From assembly GCF_900100965.1 (NCBI RefSeq), contig NZ_FMUJ01000006.1:347955-411954 (forward strand): DNA of 64,000 nt, given 5' to 3'. Below the pieces are notes generated by a model. The model was given only the letters and a program-made list of their open reading frames with translations, was not told the origin of the DNA and made no database searches. This document shows positions 24,406 through 33,845 of the stretch, one piece after another. The translations under genes were made by a program, and so were the position numbers. Positions within the stretch are counted from its first letter, which is position 1. The number at the start of each line of letters is the position of its first letter. This stretch comes from Variovorax sp. EL159. Its GTDB lineage: Bacteria; Pseudomonadota; Gammaproteobacteria; Burkholderiales; Burkholderiaceae_C.

Positions 24406-25026
24406 TTACCCCTTGGATTGCGCCGTTGCGGCCAGCGCCTTGTCGGCGGCGTCCTTCTGGGCGTCGGTGGGGCGTTTCAGGCCAATGCGCATCGTGAAGT
24501 TCGCCACGCGACGTTGATCGCGCTGGCTCAGGCTGACCGTTGTAGACGTGATTTCGACGAGCTCCGGCTTCACCAGCCAGGGACTGTTGTTGCCCAGGTT
24601 GCGCAGCAGTTCCGACACGCGCTCGTTCGATTGCGCCATGCCCTGCAGCGTGACGGTCTGGTTGTCCTGCTTCATGCTGGTCAGGTACACGCCGTCGGGC
24701 AATTGCCGCACGAGTTCATTGAGCAGATGCACCGGCAGGTTGCGGTCGCCCTGCAGGTCTTCGACAGCCTGCTGGCGTGCACGCAGTGCCGCGATTTCTT
24801 CCTGCAGCGTCGAGATCTCCTTGATCTCGACCTCGAGCTTCTTGATCTCGGCCTGGAGAAAGCTGTTCTTGGATTGCTGCGAGGAAATCTGGGCCTCGAA
24901 CCAGAGGTAGCCCAGACCGGCGATCAGCACGCCCAGGACTGCCGCTGCGCCCAGCGTTCCATAGAAAGCCTCTCGCCGGCGCTTGCGCGCAGCTTCGCGG
25001 TGCGGAAGCAGATTGATCAGGATCAC
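24406..25026 (-). CDS. pilN: Type IV pilus inner-membrane protein PilN
   Basis: 206-residue bitopic protein. The start is a GTG (25024-25026) that overlaps the pilM stop as GTGA and gives the canonical N-terminus (M)ILINLLPHREAARKRR, the short cytoplasmic segment that inserts into PilM. An upstream in-frame start would add ten residues inside pilM and is less likely. One membrane helix (FYGTLGAAAVLGVLIAGLGY), then a coiled coil and a ferredoxin-like domain. Confidence 0.95.
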   Translation of the reverse strand: MILINLLPHREAARKRRREAFYGTLGAAAVLGVLIAGLGYLWFEAQISSQQSKNSFLQAEIKKLEVEIKEISTLQEEIAALRARQQAVEDLQGDRNLPVHLLNELVRQLPDGVYLTSMKQDNQTVTLQGMAQSNERVSELLRNLGNNSPWLVKPELVEITSTTVSLSQRDQRRVANFTMRIGLKRPTDAQKDAADKALAATAQSKG

Positions 25027-26102
25027 TGCAGAAACCTCCGCATGGCCAGGCCGCACGAGGTCAGATAGGAAGGCGCTTCGCGCCGGACCTTCTTCTCGCG
25101 GATGTTGGGGCCGAAGTCCATGCCGTCGAAAGGATTCACGAGCGAGCAGGCGAACGAGGTCTGGCGCGTCACGGCATTGGTCAGTCCTGGCAGCGACGAC
25201 GAGCCGCCGGCCAGCAGCACGTAGTCCACACGGTTGTGCGGCGTGCTGGTGAAGAAGAACTGCAGTGCGCGCGCGATTTCCTGGGCAATGCTTTCCACGA
25301 AGGGCTTGAGCACGCCGGAACCGTAGTCGTCCGGCAGGTCGCCGCTGCGCTTCTTGGCTTCGGCTTCTTCGGCCGAAAAACCGTACTGGCGCACGATCAA
25401 CTGGGTCAGTTGCGCGCCGCCGAAGGCCTGGTCGCGGTCGTACAGCACTTCCTGGTTGCGCAGCACCTGCATGCTGGTCGTGAAAGCGCCGACTTCAAAA
25501 AGCGCCACGATCGAATCCACGCCCTTGCCGGGCAATTGCTCAATCAGGCGGGCCGTTGCAAGACGGGACGCATAGGACTCGACGTCGAGGATCATGGCCT
25601 TCAGGCCGGCGGCCTCCGCCAGGCCTTCGCGGTCCTGCACCTTTTCCTTGCGGGAAGCGGCAATCAGGACCTCGACGTCGCCGGCGGACGTGGTGCTCGG
25701 CCCGGTGACGCAGAAGTCAAGGCTGACTTCGTCCAGCGAGAAAGGAATGTACTGATTGGCTTCGGACTCGACCTGAATCTCGAGTTCCTGCTCGCTCATT
25801 CCGCCCGGAAGAATGATCTTCTTGGTGATGACGGCCGATGGCGGCAGCGCCAGCGCGACATTGCGCGTGCGCGTGCCGCTCTTGCGGATGACGCGCCGGA
25901 CGGCTTCCGCGACTTCGTCGAACTTCTCGACGTTGCCGTCAGTGATCCAGCCACGTTCCAGGGGTTCGATGGCGCAGCGCTCCAGAACCAGCTTGCCGCT
26001 GGCCTCGCGGCCGAGCTCGACCAGCTTCACGCTGGACGAGCTGACATCCAGTCCCAGCAGGGGAGCATTCTGACGACGAAACAATGATCCAAGAGCAGCC
26101 AA
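25023..26102 (-). CDS. pilM: Type IV pilus ATPase-like assembly protein PilM
   Basis: 359-residue actin-like (FtsA-fold) cytoplasmic ring protein, first gene of pilMNOPQ. Motifs: LLGLDVSSSSVKLVELG (phosphate 1), DSIVALFEVGAFTTSMQVL (phosphate 2), and DYVLLAGGSSSLPGLT (adenosine). I place the start at a TTG (26100-26102): GAGGA lies seven bases upstream and the resulting length matches PilM homologs, whereas the longer ORF adds 37 unrelated residues. Confidence 0.95.
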   Translation of the reverse strand: MAALGSLFRRQNAPLLGLDVSSSSVKLVELGREASGKLVLERCAIEPLERGWITDGNVEKFDEVAEAVRRVIRKSGTRTRNVALALPPSAVITKKIILPGGMSEQELEIQVESEANQYIPFSLDEVSLDFCVTGPSTTSAGDVEVLIAASRKEKVQDREGLAEAAGLKAMILDVESYASRLATARLIEQLPGKGVDSIVALFEVGAFTTSMQVLRNQEVLYDRDQAFGGAQLTQLIVRQYGFSAEEAEAKKRSGDLPDDYGSGVLKPFVESIAQEIARALQFFFTSTPHNRVDYVLLAGGSSSLPGLTNAVTRQTSFACSLVNPFDGMDFGPNIREKKVRREAPSYLTSCGLAMRRFLQ

Positions 26103-26312
26103 GCTAGGTTCCTCTTCCCCTGTATTTGTAACCAATGGAAAAAATTGCGTTCGGTTGCATGCTAGCAGCAGGCGTAGCGCCGACCAAGCAGCGCTGGGGG
26201 GCAAAACTGCCAATCGTTGTCAAAACCTGACGTCAAAGCCGCATTCTGTAACTTTTGGATTAGGGCGTCGCAACGGCAGCAAAGATCGGATCGTGCGAAG
26301 AGGGCGGCTTTT

Positions 26313-26318
26313 TATAAT
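26313..26318 (+). promoter_or_regulatory. Candidate -10 box for mrcA
   Basis: A perfect TATAAT 24 bp before the mrcA ATG in the 239-bp divergent pilM/mrcA spacer. No good -35 hexamer sits 16-18 bp upstream, so the promoter may depend on an activator or another sigma contact. I found no convincing sigma-54 site for pilM on the other strand. Confidence 0.4.
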
Positions 26319-26341
26319 GTCCGGTGACTCTCCGGCCCTCC

Positions 26342-28750
26342 ATGCAAGAAACTTCAAGCCCCAAAGGGCCAGCCAAGACCCCTCCTCCCACACGCCCAGC
26401 CTGGCTGAGATGGCTGCTGCGCTTCTTTTTCTGGGGGTTCGGCATTGCCGCGGCCGGTGTGTTGTCTGTCCTTTGCGTGGTCGCCGTGGCGCTCGCGGTG
26501 GCCTACCCCAACCTGCCGGACATCACCGAGCTTTCCGACTACCGGCCCAAACTGCCGCTGCGGGTCTTCTCGGCCGAGGGCACGCTGATCGGCGAATTCG
26601 GTGAAGAGCGCCGCAACCTCACGCCGATCGCAGCGATCCCCAAGGTGGTGAAAGACGCGGTGCTCGCAGCCGAAGACGCCCGCTTCTACGATCACGGTGG
26701 GGTCGACTACAAGGGCATGGTCCGCGCCGGCCTGGCCAACCTGAACCGCGTGAAGAGCCAGGGTGCCTCGACGATCACCATGCAGGTGGCGCGCAACGTC
26801 TACCTGAGTTCGGAAAAGACGCTGACCCGCAAGATCTACGAAGTGTTGCTGACCTTCAAGCTGGAGCACCTGCTCAGCAAGGACCAGATCTTCGAGATCT
26901 ACCTGAACCAGATCTACCTGGGCAACCGCGCCTACGGTTTTGCCGCGGCATCCGAAGCGTACTTCGGCAAGCCCCTGCAGGAACTCACGATCGCGCAAGC
27001 CGCCATGCTGGCCGGCCTGCCGAAGGCGCCGGGCGCCAACAACCCGGTCAACAACCCGCAACGCGCGCGCGGCCGCCAGTTCTATGTGATCGACCGCATG
27101 CAAGAGGCCGGCTTCATCACCGCCGAGCAGGCCGCCGAAGCCAAGAAGGAAGAGCTGCACCTGCGCGATGCCGCCGATCCGAACCGCCTGCACGCCGAGT
27201 ACGTCGCCGAAACCGTGCGGCAGCTGATGTACGCACAGTACGGCGACAGCACCTACACGCGCGGCCTCAAGGTCTACACCTCGCTGGTTGCGGCCGACCA
27301 GGCTGCCGCCTACAAGGCACTGCGCAAGGGCATCATGGATTACGAGCGCCGCCAGATCTACCGTGGCCCCGAGAAGTTCGTCGACCTGCCCAACGACCCC
27401 AAGGAACTCGACGAAGCGGTGGACGACGCGCTCAGCGACCACCCCGACAACGGCGATGTGATGGCGGCGGTGGTGCTGAAGGCCACGCCCAAGCAGATCG
27501 ATGCCGTGCGTGGCAACGGCGATCCGGTGCAGATCACCGGCGAAGGCCTCAAGCCCGCACAGTCCGGCCTGTCCGACAAGGCGCCACCCAACATCAAGAT
27601 CCGCCGCGGCGCGGTGATCCGCGTGGTGAAGACGCCCAAGAACACCTGGGAAATCACGCAGTTGCCCGAAGTCGAAGGCGCCTTCGTTGCCATGGACCCG
27701 CGCGACGGCGCCATCAAGGCCTTGGTCGGCGGCTTCGATTTCGGCAAGAACAAGTTCAACCACGTCACGCAGGCGTGGCGCCAGCCGGGCTCGAGCTTCA
27801 AGCCCTTCATCTACTCGGCGGCCCTCGAAAAGGGCTTCACCCCCGCCACCGTCATCAACGACGGCCCGCTCTTCTTCGATGCCGGCACCACCGGCGGCCA
27901 ACCCTGGGAACCGAAGAACTACGGCGGCGGCTACGACGGCCCGATGTCGATGCGCACCGCGCTGATGAAGTCGAAGAACCTGGTGTCGATCCGCATCCTG
28001 CAGTCCATCGGCACGCACTACGCGCAAGACTGGATCACCAACTTCGGCTTCGACAAGGACAAGCACCCGGCCTACCTGCCGATGGCGCTCGGTGCGGGCT
28101 CGGTCACGCCGATGCAGATGGCGGTGGGCTACTCGGTATTCGCCAATGGCGGCTATCGCGTCAGCCCTTACCTCGTGACCCGCATCACCGACCACAAGGA
28201 CAAGGTGCTGGTCGACAAGCAGCCACCGCTGCTGAACGACGCCAACCGCGTGATCCCCCAGCGCAACGCCTTCATCATGGACACGCTGCTCAATTCCGTG
28301 GCGCGCGCCGGCACTGCCGCCAAGGCGCAGGCGATGCTCAAGCGGCCCGATCTCTACGGCAAGACCGGCACCACCAACGACTCGCTCGACGCCTGGTTCG
28401 CGGGCTTCCAGCCGACGATGACAGCCATCTCGTGGATCGGCTATGACACACCGCGCAACCTGGGCGACCGCGAAACCGGCGGCGGCCTGAGCCTGCCGAT
28501 CTGGATCAACTACATGGAGACTGCCATCAAGGGCGTGCCAGTGACGGAACTGTCTGCCACGCCGCCTTCAGGCATCGTGAATGTGGGCGGCGAGTGGTAC
28601 TACGACGACTATGCACCGGGCCGCGGCGTGGCGAGCCTGGGCGTCGAATCGACACCTGCCGCGCCTGCCGAGTCCTCCGTCGGCGCACCAGTGAGCCCGC
28701 CCGCGCCGCCCGAGGAGCGCAACCGCATCCTCGATCTCTTCAGGAACTGA
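26342..28750 (+). CDS. mrcA: Penicillin-binding protein 1A
   Basis: 802-residue bifunctional class A PBP: glycosyltransferase plus transpeptidase for peptidoglycan. One N-terminal membrane anchor (FFFWGFGIAAAGVLSVLCVV). GT51 motifs: AAEDARFYDHGGVDYKGM, GASTITMQVARN, and the ILLNQIYLG-like EIYLNQIYLGNRAYG. Transpeptidase motifs: SxxK in GSSFKPFIYS, S-K-N in LMKSKNLVS, and KTG in LYGKTGTTND. The ATG at 26342 is chosen over a GTG at 26324. Divergent from pilM, as is usual in Proteobacteria (also called ponA). Confidence 0.97.
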   Translation: MQETSSPKGPAKTPPPTRPAWLRWLLRFFFWGFGIAAAGVLSVLCVVAVALAVAYPNLPDITELSDYRPKLPLRVFSAEGTLIGEFGEERRNLTPIAAIPKVVKDAVLAAEDARFYDHGGVDYKGMVRAGLANLNRVKSQGASTITMQVARNVYLSSEKTLTRKIYEVLLTFKLEHLLSKDQIFEIYLNQIYLGNRAYGFAAASEAYFGKPLQELTIAQAAMLAGLPKAPGANNPVNNPQRARGRQFYVIDRMQEAGFITAEQAAEAKKEELHLRDAADPNRLHAEYVAETVRQLMYAQYGDSTYTRGLKVYTSLVAADQAAAYKALRKGIMDYERRQIYRGPEKFVDLPNDPKELDEAVDDALSDHPDNGDVMAAVVLKATPKQIDAVRGNGDPVQITGEGLKPAQSGLSDKAPPNIKIRRGAVIRVVKTPKNTWEITQLPEVEGAFVAMDPRDGAIKALVGGFDFGKNKFNHVTQAWRQPGSSFKPFIYSAALEKGFTPATVINDGPLFFDAGTTGGQPWEPKNYGGGYDGPMSMRTALMKSKNLVSIRILQSIGTHYAQDWITNFGFDKDKHPAYLPMALGAGSVTPMQMAVGYSVFANGGYRVSPYLVTRITDHKDKVLVDKQPPLLNDANRVIPQRNAFIMDTLLNSVARAGTAAKAQAMLKRPDLYGKTGTTNDSLDAWFAGFQPTMTAISWIGYDTPRNLGDRETGGGLSLPIWINYMETAIKGVPVTELSATPPSGIVNVGGEWYYDDYAPGRGVASLGVESTPAAPAESSVGAPVSPPAPPEERNRILDLFRN

Positions 28751-28759
28751 CGATGGCGA

Positions 28760-29092
28760 TCAGGCAGCCGCGAACGACAGCGGCTGTCCTGCCTGCAGGG
28801 TCGCCTCGCGCGACAGGTTGCCAAAGAACTCCTCGCCGGTCTTGGTGTCGATCCAGGCCCGGCCGTCGTGCCTGTAGTGGTAGCCGCCCGAGCGCGCGGC
28901 AAGCCAGATCTCCTGCAGGGGTTTCTGCAGGTTCACGATCAGCTGGCTGCCATTCGGGAATGAAATCGTGATCATCCCGCCCACCCTCTGGTTGTCGATG
29001 TCTGCGTCGGTCGCGTCGTTGATGCGATCGCAGCCCCGCTCGATGGCGGCAAGTGCGGCTTCGGCGCGGTCCATGTACTCGGTGTCGGTCAT
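28760..29092 (-). CDS. cyaY: Iron-sulfur assembly protein CyaY (frataxin)
   Basis: 110-residue bacterial frataxin that binds iron through an acidic helix and modulates IscS. The N-terminal helix (MTDTEYMDRAEAALAAIERG) followed by DADIDNQRVGGMITISFPNG and the QEIWLAARSGGYHYR beta-sheet block are the family signature. ATG at 29090-29092 chosen over an upstream in-frame start. Convergent with mrcA (nine bp apart) and divergent from lptM (12 bp between start codons). Confidence 0.96.
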   Translation of the reverse strand: MTDTEYMDRAEAALAAIERGCDRINDATDADIDNQRVGGMITISFPNGSQLIVNLQKPLQEIWLAARSGGYHYRHDGRAWIDTKTGEEFFGNLSREATLQAGQPLSFAAA

Positions 29093-29104
29093 TACAATTT
29101 CGTC

Positions 29105-29383
29105 ATGTTGAATCTCCGCCAAATTCTAGTGAGCGCTCGCGCCCGCACTGCGTTCATGGTCTGCCTCGTCGTCGGGGCAGCCACTTTGGCCGCCTGCGGC
29201 CAGAAGGGTGCCTTGTACCTGCCGAACGATCCGGCGGCCGCTCAGCGCGCCACCCTGCCGCAGCTCCTGACACCGGGCGGCTTGTTGAACTCAACCCCCT
29301 CCTCGACCGAAGCGGCTCCAGCACCGGCCGCAGCCAGCAGCGCTCCCGCTGCGGCCACCACCGACAACGGAGCGCGCAAGTGA
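29105..29383 (+). CDS. lptM: LPS translocon maturation lipoprotein LptM (YifL-like)
   Basis: 92-residue lipoprotein. Lipobox LAAC with Cys31, immediately followed by GQKGALYLPND, the strongly conserved LptM motif. LptM in E. coli assists disulfide maturation of the LptD/LptE translocon. The C-terminal half is a disordered Ala/Pro/Thr/Ser tail. Its TGA overlaps the lysA ATG by one base (29383), so the two are coupled, the usual lptM-lysA pairing. Confidence 0.9.
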   Translation: MLNLRQILVSARARTAFMVCLVVGAATLAACGQKGALYLPNDPAAAQRATLPQLLTPGGLLNSTPSSTEAAPAPAAASSAPAAATTDNGARK

Positions 29384-30672
29384 TGGCGAACAACGCATCT
29401 CCCACCGTCCTGCCAGGCCACCCGCATATCGCAGAGCGCGACGGCGCACTTCACATCGAAGGCCTCGCACTCGACGCGCTGGCCCGCGAGCATGGCACTC
29501 CTCTCTTCGTCTACTCGAAGCAATGGATGCTGGACGCACTCGCGGCTTACCAGCGTGGTTTCGAGGGTCGCCAGACCCTGATCTGCTACGCGATGAAGGC
29601 CAACTCGTCGCTGGGCGTACTGCGCGTGTTCGCCGAAGCCGGCTGCGGCTTCGACATCGTGTCGGGCGGCGAACTGGCGCGCGTGCTGGCCGTGGGCGCC
29701 GATCCGCAGAAGATCATCTTCTCGGGCGTGGGCAAGACCCGCGCGGAAATGCGGCAAGCCCTCGCGGCCAACATCGCCTGCTTCAACGTCGAGAGCGAAG
29801 CGGAACTCGACGTGCTCAACGAAGTGGCGATGGCCGAAGGCCGCCGCGCGCCCATCAGCATCCGGATCAATCCCAACGTCGATCCGAAGACGCACCCCTA
29901 CATTTCCACCGGCCTGAAGGGCAACAAGTTCGGCATCGCCCATGACCGCGCGGTCGAGGCCTATCTGCACGCCGCACGGCTGCCGGGTCTCCAGGTGGTC
30001 GGTATCGACTGCCACATCGGCTCGCAGATCACGGAAGCCTCGCCCTATCTCGACGCCTGCGAGCGCGTGCTCGATGTGGTCGAAGCTCTCGAGGCCGCGG
30101 GCGTGCCGATCCACCATCTCGACTTCGGTGGCGGCCTGGGCATTGACTACAACGGCGAAACCCCGCCCAAGGCCGATGCGCTCTGGCAGCAGTTGCTCGC
30201 GCGGCTCGATGCCCGCGGCTTCGGCCAGCGCAAGCTCGTCATCGAGCCGGGCCGCTCGCTGGTCGGCAACGCAGGCGTATGCGTGACCGAGGTGCTCTAC
30301 ACCAAGCCCGGCGAAGACAAGAATTTCTGCATCGTCGATGCGGCCATGAACGACCTGCCGCGTCCAGCGATGTACCAGGCCTTCCACAACATCGTGCCGC
30401 TGCGCATCCGTGCCGGCGACGCACCGGCCTACGACGTGGTCGGCCCGGTCTGCGAAAGCGGCGACTGGATCGGCCGCGACCGCGCGCTCAACGTGATGGC
30501 CGGCGACCTGCTGGCTGTGCTGTCGGCAGGCGCGTACTGCATGAGCATGGCCAGCAACTACAACACGCGTGCCCGTGCCGCCGAGGTGTTGGTGAGCGGT
30601 GCCAGCGCCAAGCTGATCCGCCGTCGCGAGACGATGGAAGACCAGCTGCGCAACGAGCAGGTCGACGGCTGA
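29383..30672 (+). CDS. lysA: Diaminopimelate decarboxylase
   Basis: 429-residue PLP enzyme (fold III) converting meso-diaminopimelate to lysine. The PLP-binding lysine is Lys72 in ICYAMKANSS. Other motifs: GFDIVSGGEL, DCHIGSQI, HLDFGGGLGIDY, EPGRSLVGNAG, and the substrate-binding Cys-Glu in VGPVCESGDW. Starts immediately after lptM. Convergent with msrQ 19 bp downstream. Confidence 0.98.
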   Translation: MANNASPTVLPGHPHIAERDGALHIEGLALDALAREHGTPLFVYSKQWMLDALAAYQRGFEGRQTLICYAMKANSSLGVLRVFAEAGCGFDIVSGGELARVLAVGADPQKIIFSGVGKTRAEMRQALAANIACFNVESEAELDVLNEVAMAEGRRAPISIRINPNVDPKTHPYISTGLKGNKFGIAHDRAVEAYLHAARLPGLQVVGIDCHIGSQITEASPYLDACERVLDVVEALEAAGVPIHHLDFGGGLGIDYNGETPPKADALWQQLLARLDARGFGQRKLVIEPGRSLVGNAGVCVTEVLYTKPGEDKNFCIVDAAMNDLPRPAMYQAFHNIVPLRIRAGDAPAYDVVGPVCESGDWIGRDRALNVMAGDLLAVLSAGAYCMSMASNYNTRARAAEVLVSGASAKLIRRRETMEDQLRNEQVDG

Positions 30673-30691
30673 ACTGCCGGCCTGGACAGGC

Positions 30692-31357
30692 TCAGCCGGT
30701 CGTGGTGCTGCGCAGCGGCTTTTCGCCGCTACGCGCCGCACCCACCGGTTGCTTCGCCTTTCGCTTGCTCGCGAAATTCCACACGCGCCAGCCGAGCAGT
30801 ACCGCGATGATCGCGACGTAGATGAACACCTCGGCAAAGTTGTTCTTGCCCGCGCGCATCCAGAAGAAGTGCAGCAGCCCGAGCCCCGCGATCACATAAA
30901 CCAGCTTGTGCAGCATCTGCCAACGCTTGGCGCCCATCGCCTTGATCGCGCGATTGAACGAGGTGGCGGCCAGCGGCGTCAGCAGCACGAAGGCCGAAAA
31001 GCCCACCAGGATGAACGGCCGCTTCGCGATGTCCTTGGCGATGTCGCCCCACTCGAAGCCCATGTCGAACCAGCTGTAGCACAGCAGGTGCAGCACCACG
31101 TAGAAGTACGCGAACAGCCCCAGCATGCGGCGATAGCGTGCCAGCGCGTTCCACTTGCCGATGACGCGCAGCGGCGTCATCGCCAGCACGATGCAGATGA
31201 AGCGCAGCGTCCAGTCGCCGGTCGCACGGATCAGGAACTCGGCAGGATTGGCGCCGAGCCCGTCCGTGAAGGCGCCGTAGCCCAGCCGCGCAAACGGCAG
31301 CAGGCACAGCAGGAAGATGACCGGCTTGGTCGCCGGGTGCATGAGCAGCTTGTTCAT
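30692..31357 (-). CDS. msrQ: MsrQ, heme-binding membrane subunit of MsrPQ
   Basis: 221-residue membrane protein (ferric reductase-like domain, formerly YedZ) that passes quinol electrons via heme to MsrP. Six helices are visible; candidate heme histidines are in VLHLLCYSW and MLHKLVYVIAGLGLLHFFW. The C-terminus is a basic tail. It follows msrP by 31 bp. Confidence 0.95.
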   Translation of the reverse strand: MNKLLMHPATKPVIFLLCLLPFARLGYGAFTDGLGANPAEFLIRATGDWTLRFICIVLAMTPLRVIGKWNALARYRRMLGLFAYFYVVLHLLCYSWFDMGFEWGDIAKDIAKRPFILVGFSAFVLLTPLAATSFNRAIKAMGAKRWQMLHKLVYVIAGLGLLHFFWMRAGKNNFAEVFIYVAIIAVLLGWRVWNFASKRKAKQPVGAARSGEKPLRSTTTG

Positions 31358-31388
31358 GGGGCGATGGCCGTGTGACGAAGGGGCCGGC

Positions 31389-32405
<1,017 letters not shown>

Positions 32406-32528
32406 GACAGGCCTTTCGCGTGAATCGTTGTGCTCAGGGTAGTTCGTGACACACCCCGATTTGGTTACGCGCCATCGCAGCGCGCGGTTTCAATTCTTCG
32501 CAAAAAGCCGAAAGCCCGGAGCCCGCGC

Positions 32529-33845
32529 CTACAAGGTACCGTAGCTGTGCAGGCCGCTCAGGAACATGTTGACGCCGAGGAAGGCGAAGGTCGTCACCGC
32601 CAACCCACCCAGTGCCCACCAGGCCGCCACGGTGCCCCGCAGCCCCTTCACGAGCCGCATGTGCAGCCATGCCGCGTAGTTGAGCCAGACGATCAGCGCC
32701 CAGGTTTCCTTCGGGTCCCAGCTCCAGTAGCCGCCCCAGGCATCGGCGGCCCACAGGGCGCCGAGCACGGTGGCGATCGTGAAGAAGGCGAAGCCGACCG
32801 TGATCGACTTGTACATCACGTCGTCGAGCACCTCGTTGGCCGGCAGGCGAGCCGCGATGCGCTTGCGCCCGAGCAGAATGCCCGCCGCGATGAGCGCGGA
32901 AATGCCCGCATAGACAACCCAGTAGCTGCCACCAGCCTCTTGCACGCGCTGGCGGAAGGCCACCGGCACGAAGCACAGCGCCACACCCAGCAACCAGATC
33001 GGCGTGAGCTTGTACCAGCGCGTTTCGTTGGCCTGCTCCTTGATGAGGTAGGCAAAGGCCACCATCGCCGCGAGCGAGAAGGTGCCATAGCCGATGAAGT
33101 TGGCCGGCACATGCAGCTTCATCCACCAGCTCTGCAGCGCCGGCACCAGCGGCTGGATCTCGTGCGCCTCGCGCACGATCGTGTACCAGAGCAGGAAGCC
33201 GACCGCTGCGCTGACCACCAGCATCACGAAGGCGCCGAGCGCGCGCGTGTTGTAGCGCTCTTCGAAGTACAGATAGAACGCAGCCGTCAGCCAGCAGAAC
33301 AGCACGAACACTTCGTACAGGTTGCTGACCGGGATGTGGCCGATGTCCGGGCCGAGCTGGTGGCTTTCGTACCAGCGCACCATGGTGCCGATCAGCGCCA
33401 TCGTGACGGCGGCCCAGGCCAGGCGTGAGCCGATCACGTCGAAGGTGTCGGACTGCTTGCCGCCAAAGAAGCCGAGCCAGTAGAACAGCGTGCTCATGAA
33501 GAACAGCACGCTCATCCAGAGAATGGCCGACTGGCTCGACAGGAAGTACTTGAGCCAGAACACCGAGTCGGCACGCGCCAGGTCGCCCTGGTACGAGCTG
33601 ATGGCCAGCAGCGACGCCGCGGCCACCACGATGGCCAGCACGCGCAGCGGACGCCAGAACCAGCCGATGGAGATCATCGCGATCACCGCCGCGGCCAGGA
33701 TCGGCTTCTCGTAGTAGTCCATCGACCCCGCATAGCGCGCGAAGGCGAACATGCCGCCCGCCAGCACCAGCGCCGCGAACACCCAGTCGAACAGGTTGCG
33801 GCGCGAGAGCCAGCTTTCATTGAGCGTGAGGGTCGTGGTGTTCAT
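32529..33845 (-). CDS. ccsB: System II cytochrome c biogenesis protein ResC/CcsA (annotated CcsB in some schemes)
   Basis: 438-residue polytopic membrane protein that, with ResB, moves heme outward and ligates it to apocytochrome c. The heme-handling WWD motif is WGGYWSWDPKETWAL; conserved histidines appear at ESHQLGPDIGH, WWMKLHVPANF and AAWLHMRLV. ATG at 33843-33845 overlaps the resB stop by 4 nt. Naming is inconsistent: this WWD protein is CcsA/ResC functionally, while one widely used family model calls it CcsB. Confidence 0.93.
   Translation of the reverse strand: MNTTTLTLNESWLSRRNLFDWVFAALVLAGGMFAFARYAGSMDYYEKPILAAAVIAMISIGWFWRPLRVLAIVVAAASLLAISSYQGDLARADSVFWLKYFLSSQSAILWMSVLFFMSTLFYWLGFFGGKQSDTFDVIGSRLAWAAVTMALIGTMVRWYESHQLGPDIGHIPVSNLYEVFVLFCWLTAAFYLYFEERYNTRALGAFVMLVVSAAVGFLLWYTIVREAHEIQPLVPALQSWWMKLHVPANFIGYGTFSLAAMVAFAYLIKEQANETRWYKLTPIWLLGVALCFVPVAFRQRVQEAGGSYWVVYAGISALIAAGILLGRKRIAARLPANEVLDDVMYKSITVGFAFFTIATVLGALWAADAWGGYWSWDPKETWALIVWLNYAAWLHMRLVKGLRGTVAAWWALGGLAVTTFAFLGVNMFLSGLHSYGTL

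Noticed and set aside
26103..26341. Sigma-54 promoter for pilM
   Set aside because: A TGGCA...TTGC-like stretch on the minus strand has only two bases between the halves instead of about five, so the -24/-12 spacing is wrong.
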